NCBI GenBank assembly: GCA_938016515.1
Contig: CALILP010000127.1
Location: 1-42,377 of the forward strand
Reading direction: 5' to 3'
Length of the DNA: 42,377 nucleotides
Source: an uncultured Paracoccaceae bacterium
Lineage (GTDB): Bacteria > Pseudomonadota > Alphaproteobacteria > Rhodobacterales > Rhodobacteraceae
The notes beneath the pieces are model-generated. The model was not told the origin of the DNA and ran no database searches. It saw only the letters and a list, made by a program, of their open reading frames with translations. Made by a program: the position numbers and the translations under genes. Below are positions 1 to 8,115 of the stretch, one piece after another (within the stretch, counting starts at the first letter, position 1; each line of letters opens with the position of its first letter).

Positions 1-389
1 GTCACTTCCAGCATCTCGGCAATCTCAACAACGCGGGCCTTCACGCGCGCCTCATCCACCCCACGATTTCGCAGCGGAAACGCGAGATTATCGTAGACGG
101 TCATCGTGTCGTAGATCACCGGGAACTGGAAAACCTGTGCGATGTTGCGCTGATCCGGCGGCAACCCGGTGACGTCGTGATCGTCAAACAGAATGCTGCC
201 CTCGGACGGCTCTAGTAACCCCGAGATAATATTCAACAGCGTGGATTTCCCGCACCCCGATGGCCCCAGCAGCGCATAGGCCCCGCCATCCGACCAATCG
301 AGGTCAATTTCCTTGAGGGCATAATCCGCCGGCCCCTTGGGGTTTGGCATGTAGCTGTGGCGCAATTTGGACAGTGTAATCTTGGCCAT
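1..389 (-). CDS. glpT: ABC transporter ATP-binding protein, GlpT-like (partial, 3' end outside window)
   Basis: N-terminal 129 residues of a second nucleotide-binding subunit of a probable glycerol ABC importer, located on the cytoplasmic face of the membrane. Seen: Walker A GPSGCGKST near residue 43, and a Q-loop with the family-like text VFQFPVIYDTMTVYDNLAFP. The signature, Walker B and H-loop lie outside the window. The start ATG overlaps the stop of the upstream ATPase gene by one base (TGATG), so the two are probably translationally coupled, which fits a paired-ATPase transporter. Known: in Rhizobium the glycerol importer uses two different ATPases (GlpS, GlpT). The permease genes would be expected just beyond the left edge. 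Assignment to glycerol rests mainly on the neighbouring solute-binding protein; another polyol or sugar cannot be excluded. Confidence 0.75.
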   Translation of the reverse strand, partial: MAKITLSKLRHSYMPNPKGPADYALKEIDLDWSDGGAYALLGPSGCGKSTLLNIISGLLEPSEGSILFDDHDVTGLPPDQRNIAQVFQFPVIYDTMTVYDNLAFPLRNRGVDEARVKARVVEIAEMLEV

Positions 390-1450
390 CAGACGGCTTC
401 CCCCACGACACGGGCACCGTCAGGCGCAAAGTAAAAACAGGCACTTGGATCAAGGTAGAACGGATGGTCCTGCCCGATCTCATAGGGATGCACCCCATGC
501 GACAGCGACACCCAATCCGCTTGCGGCATGCGAAAATGGGCAGAGCTTTCTGACCCGGACAATTCGGTCACCAGCACCTCACCGCTCAATGCGACCGTGG
601 CCTTTTCAGTCGGCTTCGGCGTCACATGATGCGGCCTGACTGCCACGACGTACTCGCCATCCGCTATCGCAGGGGCTGCCCACGCGGTATTGCCCATCGT
701 GATCTGATCACCCCGTTTCACAACAGGTGCCGTGTTGATCGGCGGATCAGAAAACACAGCCGCCGCAGACAACGATCCGGGCGCGCGATAGATCTCAGCT
801 GTTCGGCCAAACTGGGCCACGGTACCGTCATCCATCAACCCGGTATAGCCGCCCAGCAACAGGGCCTCTTCAGGTTCAGACGTCGCATAGACCACAACAG
901 CACCCCTGCCCGCGAACAGCTCAGGCAGCTGTTCGCGCAGTTCTTCACGCAGCTTGTAGTCAAGGTTCGCCAGTGGCTCGTCCAGAAACACCGCCCGGCT
1001 TTCCTTGGCAATCGCGCGGGCCAAGGCGGTCCGCTGTTGCTGGCCACCCGATAACTCATGGGGCCTGCGTTTCAGCATCGGGCGCAGTTGCAGGATATCT
1101 GCGGCCTCTTCCACCCGACCTTGGATTTCAGACTTCGCCATGCCTGCCACCTTCAGCGGCGAGGCGATGTTGTCGTAGACGGTCATGTGGGGGTAGTTGA
1201 CGAAGAACTGGTGGACCAGACTGATGTTGCGCTTTTGCGTGCTCAGCTTGGTGACGTCTTCGCCTTCCATAAAGACCTGCCCATCGGCAATCGGGTCAAG
1301 ACCCGCCATCATCTTGATCAGGGATGTTTTGCCCGATCCGGTCTTGCCCAGAAGGACGTTGAAGTGGCCGGTCTCCAAGGTCAGCGTTGTCGGCTTGATA
1401 TGGACCTGGCCCTCTACGACCTTGGTAATATTGGTAACTTGCAGTGTCAT
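389..1450 (-). CDS. glpS: ABC transporter ATP-binding protein, GlpS-like
   Basis: 353-residue ATPase subunit of the same importer. Seen: Walker A GKTGSGKT (residues 35-42), signature LSGGQQQR (133-140), Walker B AVFLDEP (153-159) and D-loop NLD. A regulatory-type C-terminal domain from about residue 240 is typical of the MalK/UgpC group. Odd point: the H-loop, normally VTHDQ, reads YATSEP (188-193), so the switch histidine is replaced by serine; if the other ATPase is canonical this gives an asymmetric ATPase pair. The start ATG is preceded by a modest AAGGG ribosome site. The gene follows glpV after an 86-base gap carrying two hairpins and overlaps glpT by one base. The function is inferred from family resemblance and gene order; substrate not proven. 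Confidence 0.8.
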   Translation of the reverse strand: MTLQVTNITKVVEGQVHIKPTTLTLETGHFNVLLGKTGSGKTSLIKMMAGLDPIADGQVFMEGEDVTKLSTQKRNISLVHQFFVNYPHMTVYDNIASPLKVAGMAKSEIQGRVEEAADILQLRPMLKRRPHELSGGQQQRTALARAIAKESRAVFLDEPLANLDYKLREELREQLPELFAGRGAVVVYATSEPEEALLLGGYTGLMDDGTVAQFGRTAEIYRAPGSLSAAAVFSDPPINTAPVVKRGDQITMGNTAWAAPAIADGEYVVAVRPHHVTPKPTEKATVALSGEVLVTELSGSESSAHFRMPQADWVSLSHGVHPYEIGQDHPFYLDPSACFYFAPDGARVVGEAV

Positions 1451-1480
1451 GATTGCCCTTTAGGGGTCTTGAGTGAGTGA

Positions 1481-1504
1481 CCGAGGCCCGTGAAAAGGCC
1501 CCGG
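1481..1504 (-). promoter_or_regulatory. Stem-loop in glpV-glpS gap (hairpin nearest glpS)
   Basis: Inverted repeat CCGAGGCC / GGCCCCGG (8-base arms, one mismatch, 8-base loop) between the solute-binding protein gene and the first ATPase gene. It is read as RNA from the minus strand. It has no U-tract, so it is more likely a 3'-end stabiliser or attenuator than a full terminator. Such hairpins commonly raise the solute-binding protein:ATPase ratio in ABC operons; applying that here is inference. Confidence 0.5.
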
Positions 1505-1509
1505 TCTGC

Positions 1510-1529
1510 GTCAGTACAAAAGCACTGAC
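1510..1529 (-). promoter_or_regulatory. Stem-loop just downstream of glpV stop
   Basis: Perfect inverted repeat GTCAGT / ACTGAC with an 8-base loop, starting 7 bases after the glpV stop codon. It sits in tandem with the hairpin at 1481-1504. Likely role (inference): block 3' exonucleases so the glpV message outlives the distal part of the transcript. Confidence 0.45.
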
Positions 1530-1536
1530 AGGGAGA

Positions 1537-3273
1537 TTACTCAGTCGCCCAGCGGGCTACCAATTCGTCATAGTTGACGGTTTCACCCTGCGGCTTCTCG
1601 TTCTCCAGCGGCGGCTTGGCCCCACCATTGGCGTACCAGAATTCCGCATCCTGCTCTTCGTTCAGGCGTGGACCACAGCCGCCGTAGATGTTGGCTTGCT
1701 CATCCGCAGCCTGCATCCGACCCATGGTGATATCCATCTCCTCTGCGAGACGATCCATGGCTTCCTGCGGTGTGAACGCACCAGAGTTCACGTCACCAAT
1801 CTGCTGCCACCAAATCTGGGCCAGCTTTGGATAGTCAGGCACGTTGATGCCTGTTGGCGACCAAGCGACACGATCAGGCGAGCGATAGAACTCGACCAGA
1901 CCACCCAGTTTCGGTGCACGCTCTGTGAAGCTTTCGTGGTTGACCGAGCTGTCGCGGATGAAGGTCAGACCCACATGGGACTTCTTCACGTCAACAGTCT
2001 TGGAGGTCACGAATTGCGCATAAAGCCAAGCAGCCTGTGCACGATCAGCCGGAGTGGAATTCAGGAAGGTCCAAGACCCCACATCCTGATAGCCAACCTT
2101 CTGGCCTTCTTCCCAGTATGGACCGTGTGGCGATGGTGCCATCCGCCATAGTGGTGTGCCCTCTTCATCCACTGTATTGTTACCAGCGGACTGCGGGGCA
2201 ACCATGTCAGCGGTGAAAGCTGTGTACCAGAAAATTTGCTGGGCCACGTTGCCTTGGGCCAATGCTGGCAAGGACTGATAGAAATCATAGCTGGCCGCAC
2301 CCGGAGGCGCATAAGCCCGCAGCCATTCGTCCCACTTGCGGATCGCATAGACGGCCGCTGGGCCGTTCGCCGCACCACCACGCGACACAGATGCGCCCAC
2401 AGGGTTACAGGTGCCCGCTTCCATGCGGATGCCCCATTCGTCGATTGGCACGCCGTTCGGCTCGCCCTTCGATCCGGCACCAGCCATGGAAAGCCATGCA
2501 TCTGTCATTCGCCAGCCAAGGTCAGGCGCACGCTTGCCATAGTCCATGTGGCCATAGATCGCGACGCCGTCGATTTCCTTGACGTCTTCGCTAAAGAACT
2601 GCGCGATGTCTTCATACGCAGACCAGTTGACAGGCACGCCAAGCGGATAGCCGTATTTCGCCTCGAAAGCTGCCTTGTACTCTTCATTGTCGAACCAGTC
2701 TTTGCGGAACCAGTAGAGGTTCGCAAACTGTTGGTCTGGCAGCTGGTACAGGTTGCCATCCGGGCCGGTCGTGAACTGAATGCCCATGAAATCTTCAAGG
2801 TCCAGCGTCGGCGATGTTGTCGCCGCCCAATCACCTGCCATCTGTTCGGTCAGGTTATAGGCCTGCTGGAGACGCGAGTGCGTGCCGATCAGATCGCTGT
2901 CGTTGACGTAACCGTCATAGAGGTTTCGGTTCGTCTGCATCTGGGTTTGCACCGCCTGGACGACCTCGCCTTCGCCGAGGATCTGGTGGTTGACCGTGAT
3001 GCCGGTGATTTCCTCGAACGCCTTTGTCAGGACTTCGCTTTCGTAGGAATGGGTTGGAATGCCTTCGGACAATACGTTGATTTCCATGCCCGCGTAAGGC
3101 TGAGCGGCATCAATGAACCACTGCATTTCGGCCATCTGTTCGTCTTTCGACAATGTGGATGGCTGGAATTCTTGATCAATCCAACGTTGTGCCGCAGCTT
3201 CATCAGCCATGACGCTATTGGGCCCCGCAAGCACGGCTGTAACCGCGACTGCGGAGAGCAGATACTTGCGCAT
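1537..3273 (-). CDS. glpV: Glycerol ABC transporter solute-binding protein, GlpV-like
   Basis: 578-residue periplasmic solute-binding protein, large for the class, matching in length and text the GlpV-type proteins of rhizobia and roseobacters. Seen: Sec signal peptide (MRKYLLSAVAVTAVLAG, probable cleavage after VMA at about residue 23). The mature part has the conserved stretches NVLSEGIPTHSYES, GEGEVVQAVQTQMQT, YDGYVNDSDLIGTHSR and LPDQQFANLYWFRKDWF. Start supported by a strong GGGAGGAG ribosome site. It is the first gene of the operon followed by glpS and glpT. The upstream 340 bases hold three matching palindromes (3417-3558), suggesting specific control. Substrate assignment (glycerol) follows from family knowledge and was not tested here. 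Confidence 0.82.
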   Translation of the reverse strand: MRKYLLSAVAVTAVLAGPNSVMADEAAAQRWIDQEFQPSTLSKDEQMAEMQWFIDAAQPYAGMEINVLSEGIPTHSYESEVLTKAFEEITGITVNHQILGEGEVVQAVQTQMQTNRNLYDGYVNDSDLIGTHSRLQQAYNLTEQMAGDWAATTSPTLDLEDFMGIQFTTGPDGNLYQLPDQQFANLYWFRKDWFDNEEYKAAFEAKYGYPLGVPVNWSAYEDIAQFFSEDVKEIDGVAIYGHMDYGKRAPDLGWRMTDAWLSMAGAGSKGEPNGVPIDEWGIRMEAGTCNPVGASVSRGGAANGPAAVYAIRKWDEWLRAYAPPGAASYDFYQSLPALAQGNVAQQIFWYTAFTADMVAPQSAGNNTVDEEGTPLWRMAPSPHGPYWEEGQKVGYQDVGSWTFLNSTPADRAQAAWLYAQFVTSKTVDVKKSHVGLTFIRDSSVNHESFTERAPKLGGLVEFYRSPDRVAWSPTGINVPDYPKLAQIWWQQIGDVNSGAFTPQEAMDRLAEEMDITMGRMQAADEQANIYGGCGPRLNEEQDAEFWYANGGAKPPLENEKPQGETVNYDELVARWATE

Positions 3274-3416
3274 CTTTTCTCCTCCCTTGAGATGTTATGA
3301 GCCGGTTTTTGCCGACACCCTAATGTCGCTGCGTCAGGTGTGCTTTGTCAAACTAAAAAATTAGTAATAAGAGGAACGGGAATTACATAATTGATATCGT
3401 TATGTATTTTACCCTG

Positions 3417-3433
3417 CATTTCGATGCGAAATG
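3417..3433. promoter_or_regulatory. Palindromic operator candidate 1 upstream of glpV
   Basis: CATTTCG-ATG-CGAAATG: 7-base arms around 3 bases. Shares the TTTCG-N3-CGAAA core with two further copies at 3484 and 3542. The TTTCG half site recalls operators of DeoR-family GlpR-type regulators; the regulator is not in the window, so this is inference. Confidence 0.5.
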
Positions 3434-3483
3434 ATCTGATATTGCGCATTTTAGATCTGCAATTGGGCACGCCCGCATTTCTT

Positions 3484-3496
3484 TTTCGCCGCGAAA
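3484..3496. promoter_or_regulatory. Palindromic operator candidate 2 upstream of glpV
   Basis: TTTCGC-C-GCGAAA: 6-base arms with a single central base. Its centre is 65 bases from copy 1 and 60 from copy 3, i.e. roughly whole helical turns, compatible with cooperative binding or looping. Confidence 0.5.
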
Positions 3497-3541
3497 TCAG
3501 CGTGACAGAGATGTGATTTCGCCCACCTGAGTCGGGGCCTG

Positions 3542-3558
3542 ATTTTCGCAGCGAAAAT
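3542..3558. promoter_or_regulatory. Palindromic operator candidate 3 upstream of glpV
   Basis: ATTTTCGC-A-GCGAAAAT: the best copy, 8-base perfect arms around one base. The one-base loop and lack of a T-tract argue against it being the sit operon terminator. Confidence 0.5.
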
Positions 3559-3613
3559 AGGAAATTAACTATATTTTAGAGTGTGTTAATGGGAACTTAA
3601 TGATAAAAAGCGA

Positions 3614-4453
3614 TTACGCCATCGTTTTACGGGACTGACGCGCAGTGACCCGCAACCTGTAGGTGAATGCAATGACAAACATTGCCGTCAGGATCAGCAC
3701 GATGGTCGCCGCAGGCGCGCTGTCGAGGAAGAAACTGGCGTAGGTGCCTCCGAACATGCCGATGAAACAGACTGCGACCGACACCACCATCATCTTGCCG
3801 AAGCTGCGCACGATCAGGAACGCCACCGCCCCCGGTGTGATCAAAAGCGCCACCGCAAGGATCAGGCCCGTTGCCGAGAGCGTCGCCACAATCGCAAGCG
3901 ACAGCACAACCAATAGCCCGTAGTGCAGAAATTGCACCGGCAGGCCGCTTGCCTTGGCTTGGGCCGGGTCGAAGGCGTGCAGCACAAGGTCTTTCCATTG
4001 CAGCACAAGGAACCCCGTAACCACCGCAGAGATAATCCCTGCCGTCCACAGATCATCCGATCCGATCCCCAGCATGTTCCCAAACAGGATGTGATCGAGG
4101 TGTTCGTTTGTGGTGATGGATGTGTACATCACGATGCCTAACCCAAACATGCCAGAGAAGACGACCCCCATGACGGTGTCTTGTTTGATCCGGCTGTTTT
4201 CGGCCAGATAGCCGGTGGACACGGCGCAGAACATGCCTGCTGCGAAAGCTCCGATGATCAGTGGGATGCCTGTCATCCACGCCAGTACGATGCCCGGCAG
4301 CACCGCGTGGCTGACCGCATCCCCCATCAGCGCCCAGCCTTTGAGAACAAGGAAACAGGACAGCAGAGCCGTGGGTGGCGCGATCAGCAGGGTGATCCAG
4401 AAGGCGTTGTGCATAAACGGAAATTGAAAGGGCAGCAGCAGGTGATCAAGCAT
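3614..4453 (-). CDS. sitD: Manganese/iron ABC transporter permease SitD
   Basis: 279-residue integral membrane permease of the metal-type ABC-3 family, the second of two permeases in the SitABCD importer. Seen: many hydrophobic segments across the length and family landmarks LKGWALMGDAVSHAVLPG (about residues 40-57), GNMLGI and LLITPGAVAFLI. Start chosen at MLDHLLLPF (4453), not further upstream, because upstream reading is arginine/cysteine-rich nonsense inside sitC. This start overlaps the sitC stop by 8 bases, typical of this coupled operon. Function: moves Mn(II), possibly Fe(II), across the inner membrane, powered by SitB. SitC and SitD are homologous and probably form a heterodimer. Confidence 0.88.
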   Translation of the reverse strand: MLDHLLLPFQFPFMHNAFWITLLIAPPTALLSCFLVLKGWALMGDAVSHAVLPGIVLAWMTGIPLIIGAFAAGMFCAVSTGYLAENSRIKQDTVMGVVFSGMFGLGIVMYTSITTNEHLDHILFGNMLGIGSDDLWTAGIISAVVTGFLVLQWKDLVLHAFDPAQAKASGLPVQFLHYGLLVVLSLAIVATLSATGLILAVALLITPGAVAFLIVRSFGKMMVVSVAVCFIGMFGGTYASFFLDSAPAATIVLILTAMFVIAFTYRLRVTARQSRKTMA

Positions 4454-5315
4454 CTTGCCGTCCTCTTTCCAGTGCCAATGTCGCCTGCCGCTTTGTCGCC
4501 AGCACACCGTGTTTGGGCGCATAGGTGAAGGCCAGCAGGAAGATGATCGTTTGCAGACACACGATGATCCCGCCCGTCGCCCCATCGAGGAAATAGCTGA
4601 TGTAGGCCCCGAAGAAACTGGTGAGCGTTCCGATCAGGACCGACACGATGATCAGGCGCGGGAACCGGTCGCACAGCAGATAGGCCGTCGCCCCCGGTGT
4701 CACGACCATCGCGATCACAAGGAACGCACCGACCGTGATCATGGCTGCCACAATGGCCGCTGAGAGAAGGATGAAGAAGACGGCCTTGAGGAGGTCGGGT
4801 TTGAGGCCGATTGTCCGTGCGTGGTTTTCGTCGAAGAACGTGACCATAAGGTCTTTCCACTTGGCCAGCAGCACCGCCAGACACACGAAACCGATGATTG
4901 CCAGTTGCAGTGTGTCGCCGGGCGTGATCGCCAGAATGTTGCCCATGATCACTGTCTGGATGTCCACCGCGATGGGGTTGAGCGAGATCATGAACAGGCC
5001 GAGGCCAAAGAAGGATGTGAAGATGATGCCAATGATGACGTCGATTTTCAGCCCGGACCTGCCTGACAGGAACAGCATCGCAATGGCCGCTAAGCCCCCG
5101 GACAGAAAGGCCCCGAGGGCGAAGGGCAGCCCGAGTATATAGGCCCCTGCCACGCCAGGCACGACGGAGTGTGCGAGCGCGTCCCCGATCAGAGACCAGC
5201 CTTTGAGCATGAGGTAGGCCGAGAGGAATGCGCAGACAGCCCCGACCAAGGCCGATACCCACATGGCGTTGAACATGTAGCTGTAGGTGAAGGGCTCTAG
5301 CAGGGTTTCGATCAC
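4446..5315 (-). CDS. sitC: Manganese/iron ABC transporter permease SitC
   Basis: 289-residue ABC-3 family permease. Seen: hydrophobic segments throughout, [18 protein letters not shown] (about residues 38-55), [10 protein letters not shown] and [12 protein letters not shown], parallel to the motifs in SitD. The start overlaps the end of sitB by 4 bases (ATGA) and the end overlaps sitD by 8 bases, so B, C and D are translationally coupled. Role: membrane channel half of the periplasmic-binding-protein-dependent Mn/Fe importer. Zinc is a less likely substrate, judged by the close SitA-like text of the binding protein. Confidence 0.88.
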   Translation of the reverse strand: MIETLLEPFTYSYMFNAMWVSALVGAVCAFLSAYLMLKGWSLIGDALAHSVVPGVAGAYILGLPFALGAFLSGGLAAIAMLFLSGRSGLKIDVIIGIIFTSFFGLGLFMISLNPIAVDIQTVIMGNILAITPGDTLQLAIIGFVCLAVLLAKWKDLMVTFFDENHARTIGLKPDLLKAVFFILLSAAIVAAMITVGAFLVIAMVVTPGATAYLLCDRFPRLIIVSVLIGTLTSFFGAYISYFLDGATGGIIVCLQTIIFLLAFTYAPKHGVLATKRQATLALERGRQDA

Positions 5316-6190
5316 TTGGCCTCGTCCTTTTCGGGGCGTTCGCCGTAGTGCACAAAGGGCCGTTCGTCGTCTGTGATGATGCTGACTTCGCGGGTGTCAT
5401 CATCGTCATGCAGATCAGACCCGCCGAGGGTGAAGTGCCGCAGGACACCGCCAAAGGCCATTTCGAGGTTTTGGCGTGTGAAGACGTCTTCAGTGGGCCC
5501 GTGGGCGAGGACCGTCTGTTTGACGAGGATAGTCCGGTCGCAAAACTCTGGTACCGAGCCGAGGTTGTGGGTCGAGACGAGCATGACCCGCCCCTCTTCC
5601 TTGAGTTCGCGAAGCAGCGCCACGATCTGGTCCTCGGTTTTCACATCTACGCCGGTGAAGGGCTCGTCCAACAGGATGACTTGGCCATCTTGTGCCAGTG
5701 ACCGCGCCAGGAAAACCCGTTTGCGCTGTCCGCCTGACAGCTCTCCGATCTGGCGGTGCTTGTAGTCGGTCATGTTGACCCGGCGCAGCGCTTCGTCCAC
5801 CGCGGCCCGGTCCTTGGCAGAAGGTCGGCGCAGGAAGCCCATGTGGCCGTAGCGGCCCATCATGACGACATCTTCGACCAGCACGGGAAAGGCCCAATCG
5901 ACCTCTTCTGCTTGCGGGACGTAGGCGACGAGATTGCGGCCCAGGGCCTCTTTGACGGACATGCCGAGGAGCTGGATGTCGCCTTTGGCTGCTGGAACAA
6001 AGCCCATGATCGCCTTGAAAAGAGTGGATTTTCCCGCGCCATTCACACCCACTAAGGCGGTGATCGTCCCCTTGGGGATTTCAAAAGATGCGTCGTAAAG
6101 AGCCGTATGCCCATTGCGGTAGGTGACCGTGACATCGCGGGCGCAGATGCCTTGCACGTCGGCTATGATATCGCGGTCAACCACGTTCAT
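5312..6190 (-). CDS. sitB: Manganese/iron ABC transporter ATPase SitB
   Basis: 292-residue cytoplasmic ATPase. Seen: Walker [10 protein letters not shown] (48-56), Q-loop [10 protein letters not shown], signature LSGGQRKR (151-158), Walker B VILLDEP (171-177) and switch histidine in STHN (206-209), so all ATPase motifs are intact. The last 40 or so residues add an acidic tail with DDDD and several His/Glu, which might bind metal (inference). Overlaps sitA at its start and sitC at its end by 4 bases each. Powers SitC/SitD transport. Confidence 0.88.
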   Translation of the reverse strand: MNVVDRDIIADVQGICARDVTVTYRNGHTALYDASFEIPKGTITALVGVNGAGKSTLFKAIMGFVPAAKGDIQLLGMSVKEALGRNLVAYVPQAEEVDWAFPVLVEDVVMMGRYGHMGFLRRPSAKDRAAVDEALRRVNMTDYKHRQIGELSGGQRKRVFLARSLAQDGQVILLDEPFTGVDVKTEDQIVALLRELKEEGRVMLVSTHNLGSVPEFCDRTILVKQTVLAHGPTEDVFTRQNLEMAFGGVLRHFTLGGSDLHDDDDTREVSIITDDERPFVHYGERPEKDEAK

Positions 6191-7083
6191 TGGGTCAGGC
6201 CGTTTGCCACGGTTTCAGAGGTCACGCGCAGCAAGTCCAGATAGGTGGGGACCGGCCCGTCAGCGGTGCTGAGGCTGTCCACATAAAGCACACCACCGTA
6301 AGCTGCCCCGGTTTCGCGGGCGACCTGTTCGGCGGGGCTGGTGTTGACTGTGCTTTCGCAAAACACGACCGGGATGTCGTTGTCACGCACGCCGTCAATG
6401 ACGCGGCGCACCTGTTGCGGCGTGCCTGTTTGGTCTGCGTTCATGGGCCACAGGTAGAGTTCTTGCATGCCGAAGTCCCGCGCCAGATAGCTGAATGCCC
6501 CTTCGCAGGTGACAAGCCAGCGGTCGTCTTGTGGGATGGCTGCGATCTGGTCGCGCAGGGGGGCGATGGTGGCTTCGATTTCCGATTTGTAGGACGCTGC
6601 GTTGGCCCTGTAGGTATCTGCGTTTTCAGGGTCGTATTCCGCAAAGGCATCCGCGATATTGTCGATGTAGATCAGCGCGTTATCAAGGCCCATCCAAGCA
6701 TGGGGATTGGCCTTGCCCGCGTAGGATCCAGAGGCGATCGAGATCGGATCTATCCCCTCTGTCAGGGTCACCGATGGCTTTTCCCCGAGGTTGTCGAGGA
6801 ATTGTTCGAACCAAAGTTCAAGGTTCAGCCCGTTCCACAGGATCAAGTCCGCATCCACCGCCCGCACGAGGTCTTGTGGTGTCGGTTCGTACCCGTGGAT
6901 TTCTGCACCCGGTTTGGTGATGGACACGACCTGCGCTGCATCTCCGGCCACGTTCTGCGCCATATCGGCGAGGACGGTGAACGTTGTCACCACCTTGAAC
7001 GTGTCGTCGGCCATCGCTGTCGATGCGATCATCGCGCCAAGGGCGGGGCCGGTCAGAAAGGGAAGCAGGCGGTTCATCATCAA
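6187..7083 (-). CDS. sitA: Manganese/iron ABC transporter solute-binding protein SitA
   Basis: 298-residue periplasmic metal-binding protein, cluster A-I family. Seen: signal peptide with probable cleavage after AMA (residue 25). Predicted metal ligands are His63 (GAEIHGYEP), His128 (NPHAWM), Glu194 ([14 protein letters not shown]) and Asp269 (YVDSLS). The Glu at the third position and the stretch [16 protein letters not shown] are the SitA pattern and argue for Mn/Fe rather than Zn. A good AGGAGA ribosome site precedes the start; three successive ATG codons make the exact start uncertain by two residues. First gene of sitABCD, behind a promoter whose spacer is a Mur-like palindrome. Confidence 0.9.
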   Translation of the reverse strand: MMMNRLLPFLTGPALGAMIASTAMADDTFKVVTTFTVLADMAQNVAGDAAQVVSITKPGAEIHGYEPTPQDLVRAVDADLILWNGLNLELWFEQFLDNLGEKPSVTLTEGIDPISIASGSYAGKANPHAWMGLDNALIYIDNIADAFAEYDPENADTYRANAASYKSEIEATIAPLRDQIAAIPQDDRWLVTCEGAFSYLARDFGMQELYLWPMNADQTGTPQQVRRVIDGVRDNDIPVVFCESTVNTSPAEQVARETGAAYGGVLYVDSLSTADGPVPTYLDLLRVTSETVANGLTQ

Positions 7084-7135
7084 CGTCTCCTATTGAAGGT
7101 CACGTGACATGTAGCGCTGTTGCGAAGCGTTCTCA

Positions 7136-7164
7136 AGTAAATTGCGAATAAGTCGCAATAACAA
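7136..7164 (-). promoter_or_regulatory. Candidate sitA promoter with Mur/Fur-type operator
   Basis: Reading the minus strand: -35 TTGTTA (7159-7164), 17-base spacer, -10 TTTACT (7136-7141). The spacer is filled by the palindrome ATTGCGA-ATAAG-TCGCAAT (7141-7159, perfect 7-base arms). This resembles the TGC...GCA type box bound by the manganese-responsive regulator Mur in alphaproteobacteria. A repressor bound here would cover both promoter elements. The regulator itself is not in the window. Confidence 0.6.
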
Positions 7165-7212
7165 TTCTGACACCCTCTCCCCTTCTTTGAAAAGGCGTGC
7201 CACATTGCGGGT

Positions 7213-8115
7213 ATGTTGAAGACAATGCTTATGGTTTTGATTGCCCTTTTGGCAGCGGTTGGTTGCCAGACATGGCGCAATTCTGGTCAGGTCACGGCCC
7301 CAGACCAACACTCTGATGCCTTGCGGATTGGGACCTACAACGTCCACTACATTATCCTGAGCCAAGAGACCGGTGCGTGGTCTGTCGGTGATTGGGAGCG
7401 GCGTAAGGGGCCGCTTGATCTGGCGTTTAAGGCTGTGGACGCTGACGTCATCGGGTTTCAGGAGATGGAGAGCTTTGCGCGGGGCAGTGGCGGCAGGACC
7501 AACCTGACGCTGGATTGGTTGCTGGATCAGAACCCTGATTATGCAGCAGCGGCTGTGGGGGACCCTGCGACATTTCCCTCAACCCAGCCGATCTTTTACC
7601 GCAAGGCCAAGATCACCTTGCAGGATCAAGGCTGGTTCTTTTTCTCGGATACCCCTGATCAGATTTATTCCCGCACGTTCAATGGGTCGTTTCCTGCCTT
7701 TGCGTCTTGGGCTGTCTTCACCGACACTGGCAACGGTGCTGCCTTTCGGGTCATCAACGTGCACACCGACTATGCCAGCCGCAGCAACCGGCTGCAAAGC
7801 GCAGACTTGATTGCTGCCCGCATGGCACCTTGGATTGCCGCAGGTGAAACCGTATTTCTGATAGGCGATCTGAATGCCCGGTTGGGCGACACGGTTGTCG
7901 ACATCTTGGCCGACGCTGGTCTGACGTTCTCACCTGTTTCAGGGTCAACTTATCACCTGAACCGAGGCCTTAACCTGTTTGGTGCGATTGATCATATCGC
8001 GTACCGTGGCACTGCATCGCCAGTTGGTGATCCGTTTGTTTTGCGCCAGAAATTTGCGGGCGAATGGCCGACAGACCATTACCCTGTTGCCGCTGATTTC
8101 CAGATCACCCCTTAG
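7213..8115 (+). CDS. Endonuclease/exonuclease/phosphatase family protein, probable lipoprotein
   Basis: 300 residues. Seen: N-terminal hydrophobic segment ending in a possible lipobox (AAVGC, Cys18), then the EEP fold with its catalytic landmarks: YNVH (42-45), QEME (Glu84), GDLNAR around 223, DHI around 260 and a terminal TDHYP. The family includes DNase I-like nucleases, sphingomyelinases and inositol phosphatases; the substrate cannot be read from sequence. A lipid anchor would place it at the cell envelope, suggesting extracellular nucleic acid or phosphodiester breakdown (inference). It is divergent from sitA, sharing the short intergenic region with the Mur-like box, and its 3' end overlaps the mrpG 3' end by 11 bases. 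Confidence 0.78.
   Translation: MLKTMLMVLIALLAAVGCQTWRNSGQVTAPDQHSDALRIGTYNVHYIILSQETGAWSVGDWERRKGPLDLAFKAVDADVIGFQEMESFARGSGGRTNLTLDWLLDQNPDYAAAAVGDPATFPSTQPIFYRKAKITLQDQGWFFFSDTPDQIYSRTFNGSFPAFASWAVFTDTGNGAAFRVINVHTDYASRSNRLQSADLIAARMAPWIAAGETVFLIGDLNARLGDTVVDILADAGLTFSPVSGSTYHLNRGLNLFGAIDHIAYRGTASPVGDPFVLRQKFAGEWPTDHYPVAADFQITP

Larger units (their letters stand above)
3274..3613. promoter_or_regulatory. Intergenic regulatory region upstream of glpV
   Basis: 340 bases without a gene between the end of sitD and the start of glpV (both minus). On the minus strand a candidate -35 TTGACA lies at 3346-3351, with no convincing -10 at the normal spacing. Beyond it are an inverted repeat TACATAA/TTATGTA with 9-base spacer (3384-3406) and three TTTCG-centred palindromes listed separately. 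An extra half site TTTCGC is at 3517-3522. No clear rho-independent terminator for the sit operon is visible. The upstream part is AT-rich compared with the neighbouring genes. Confidence 0.5.

Noticed and set aside
2236-3300. 354-codon reading frame on the plus strand
   Set aside because: Antisense to glpV, which has a signal peptide, strong ribosome site and clear family text; the plus-strand product has no recognisable motif.
3542-3558. Palindrome considered as terminator of the sit operon
   Set aside because: Single-base loop, no T-tract, and it matches two other palindromes in the same region, which fits operator sites better.
4384-5454. 356-codon reading frame on the minus strand
   Set aside because: Same strand as sitC but a different frame; Arg/His/Gly-rich and without membrane segments, while sitC in the other frame is canonical.
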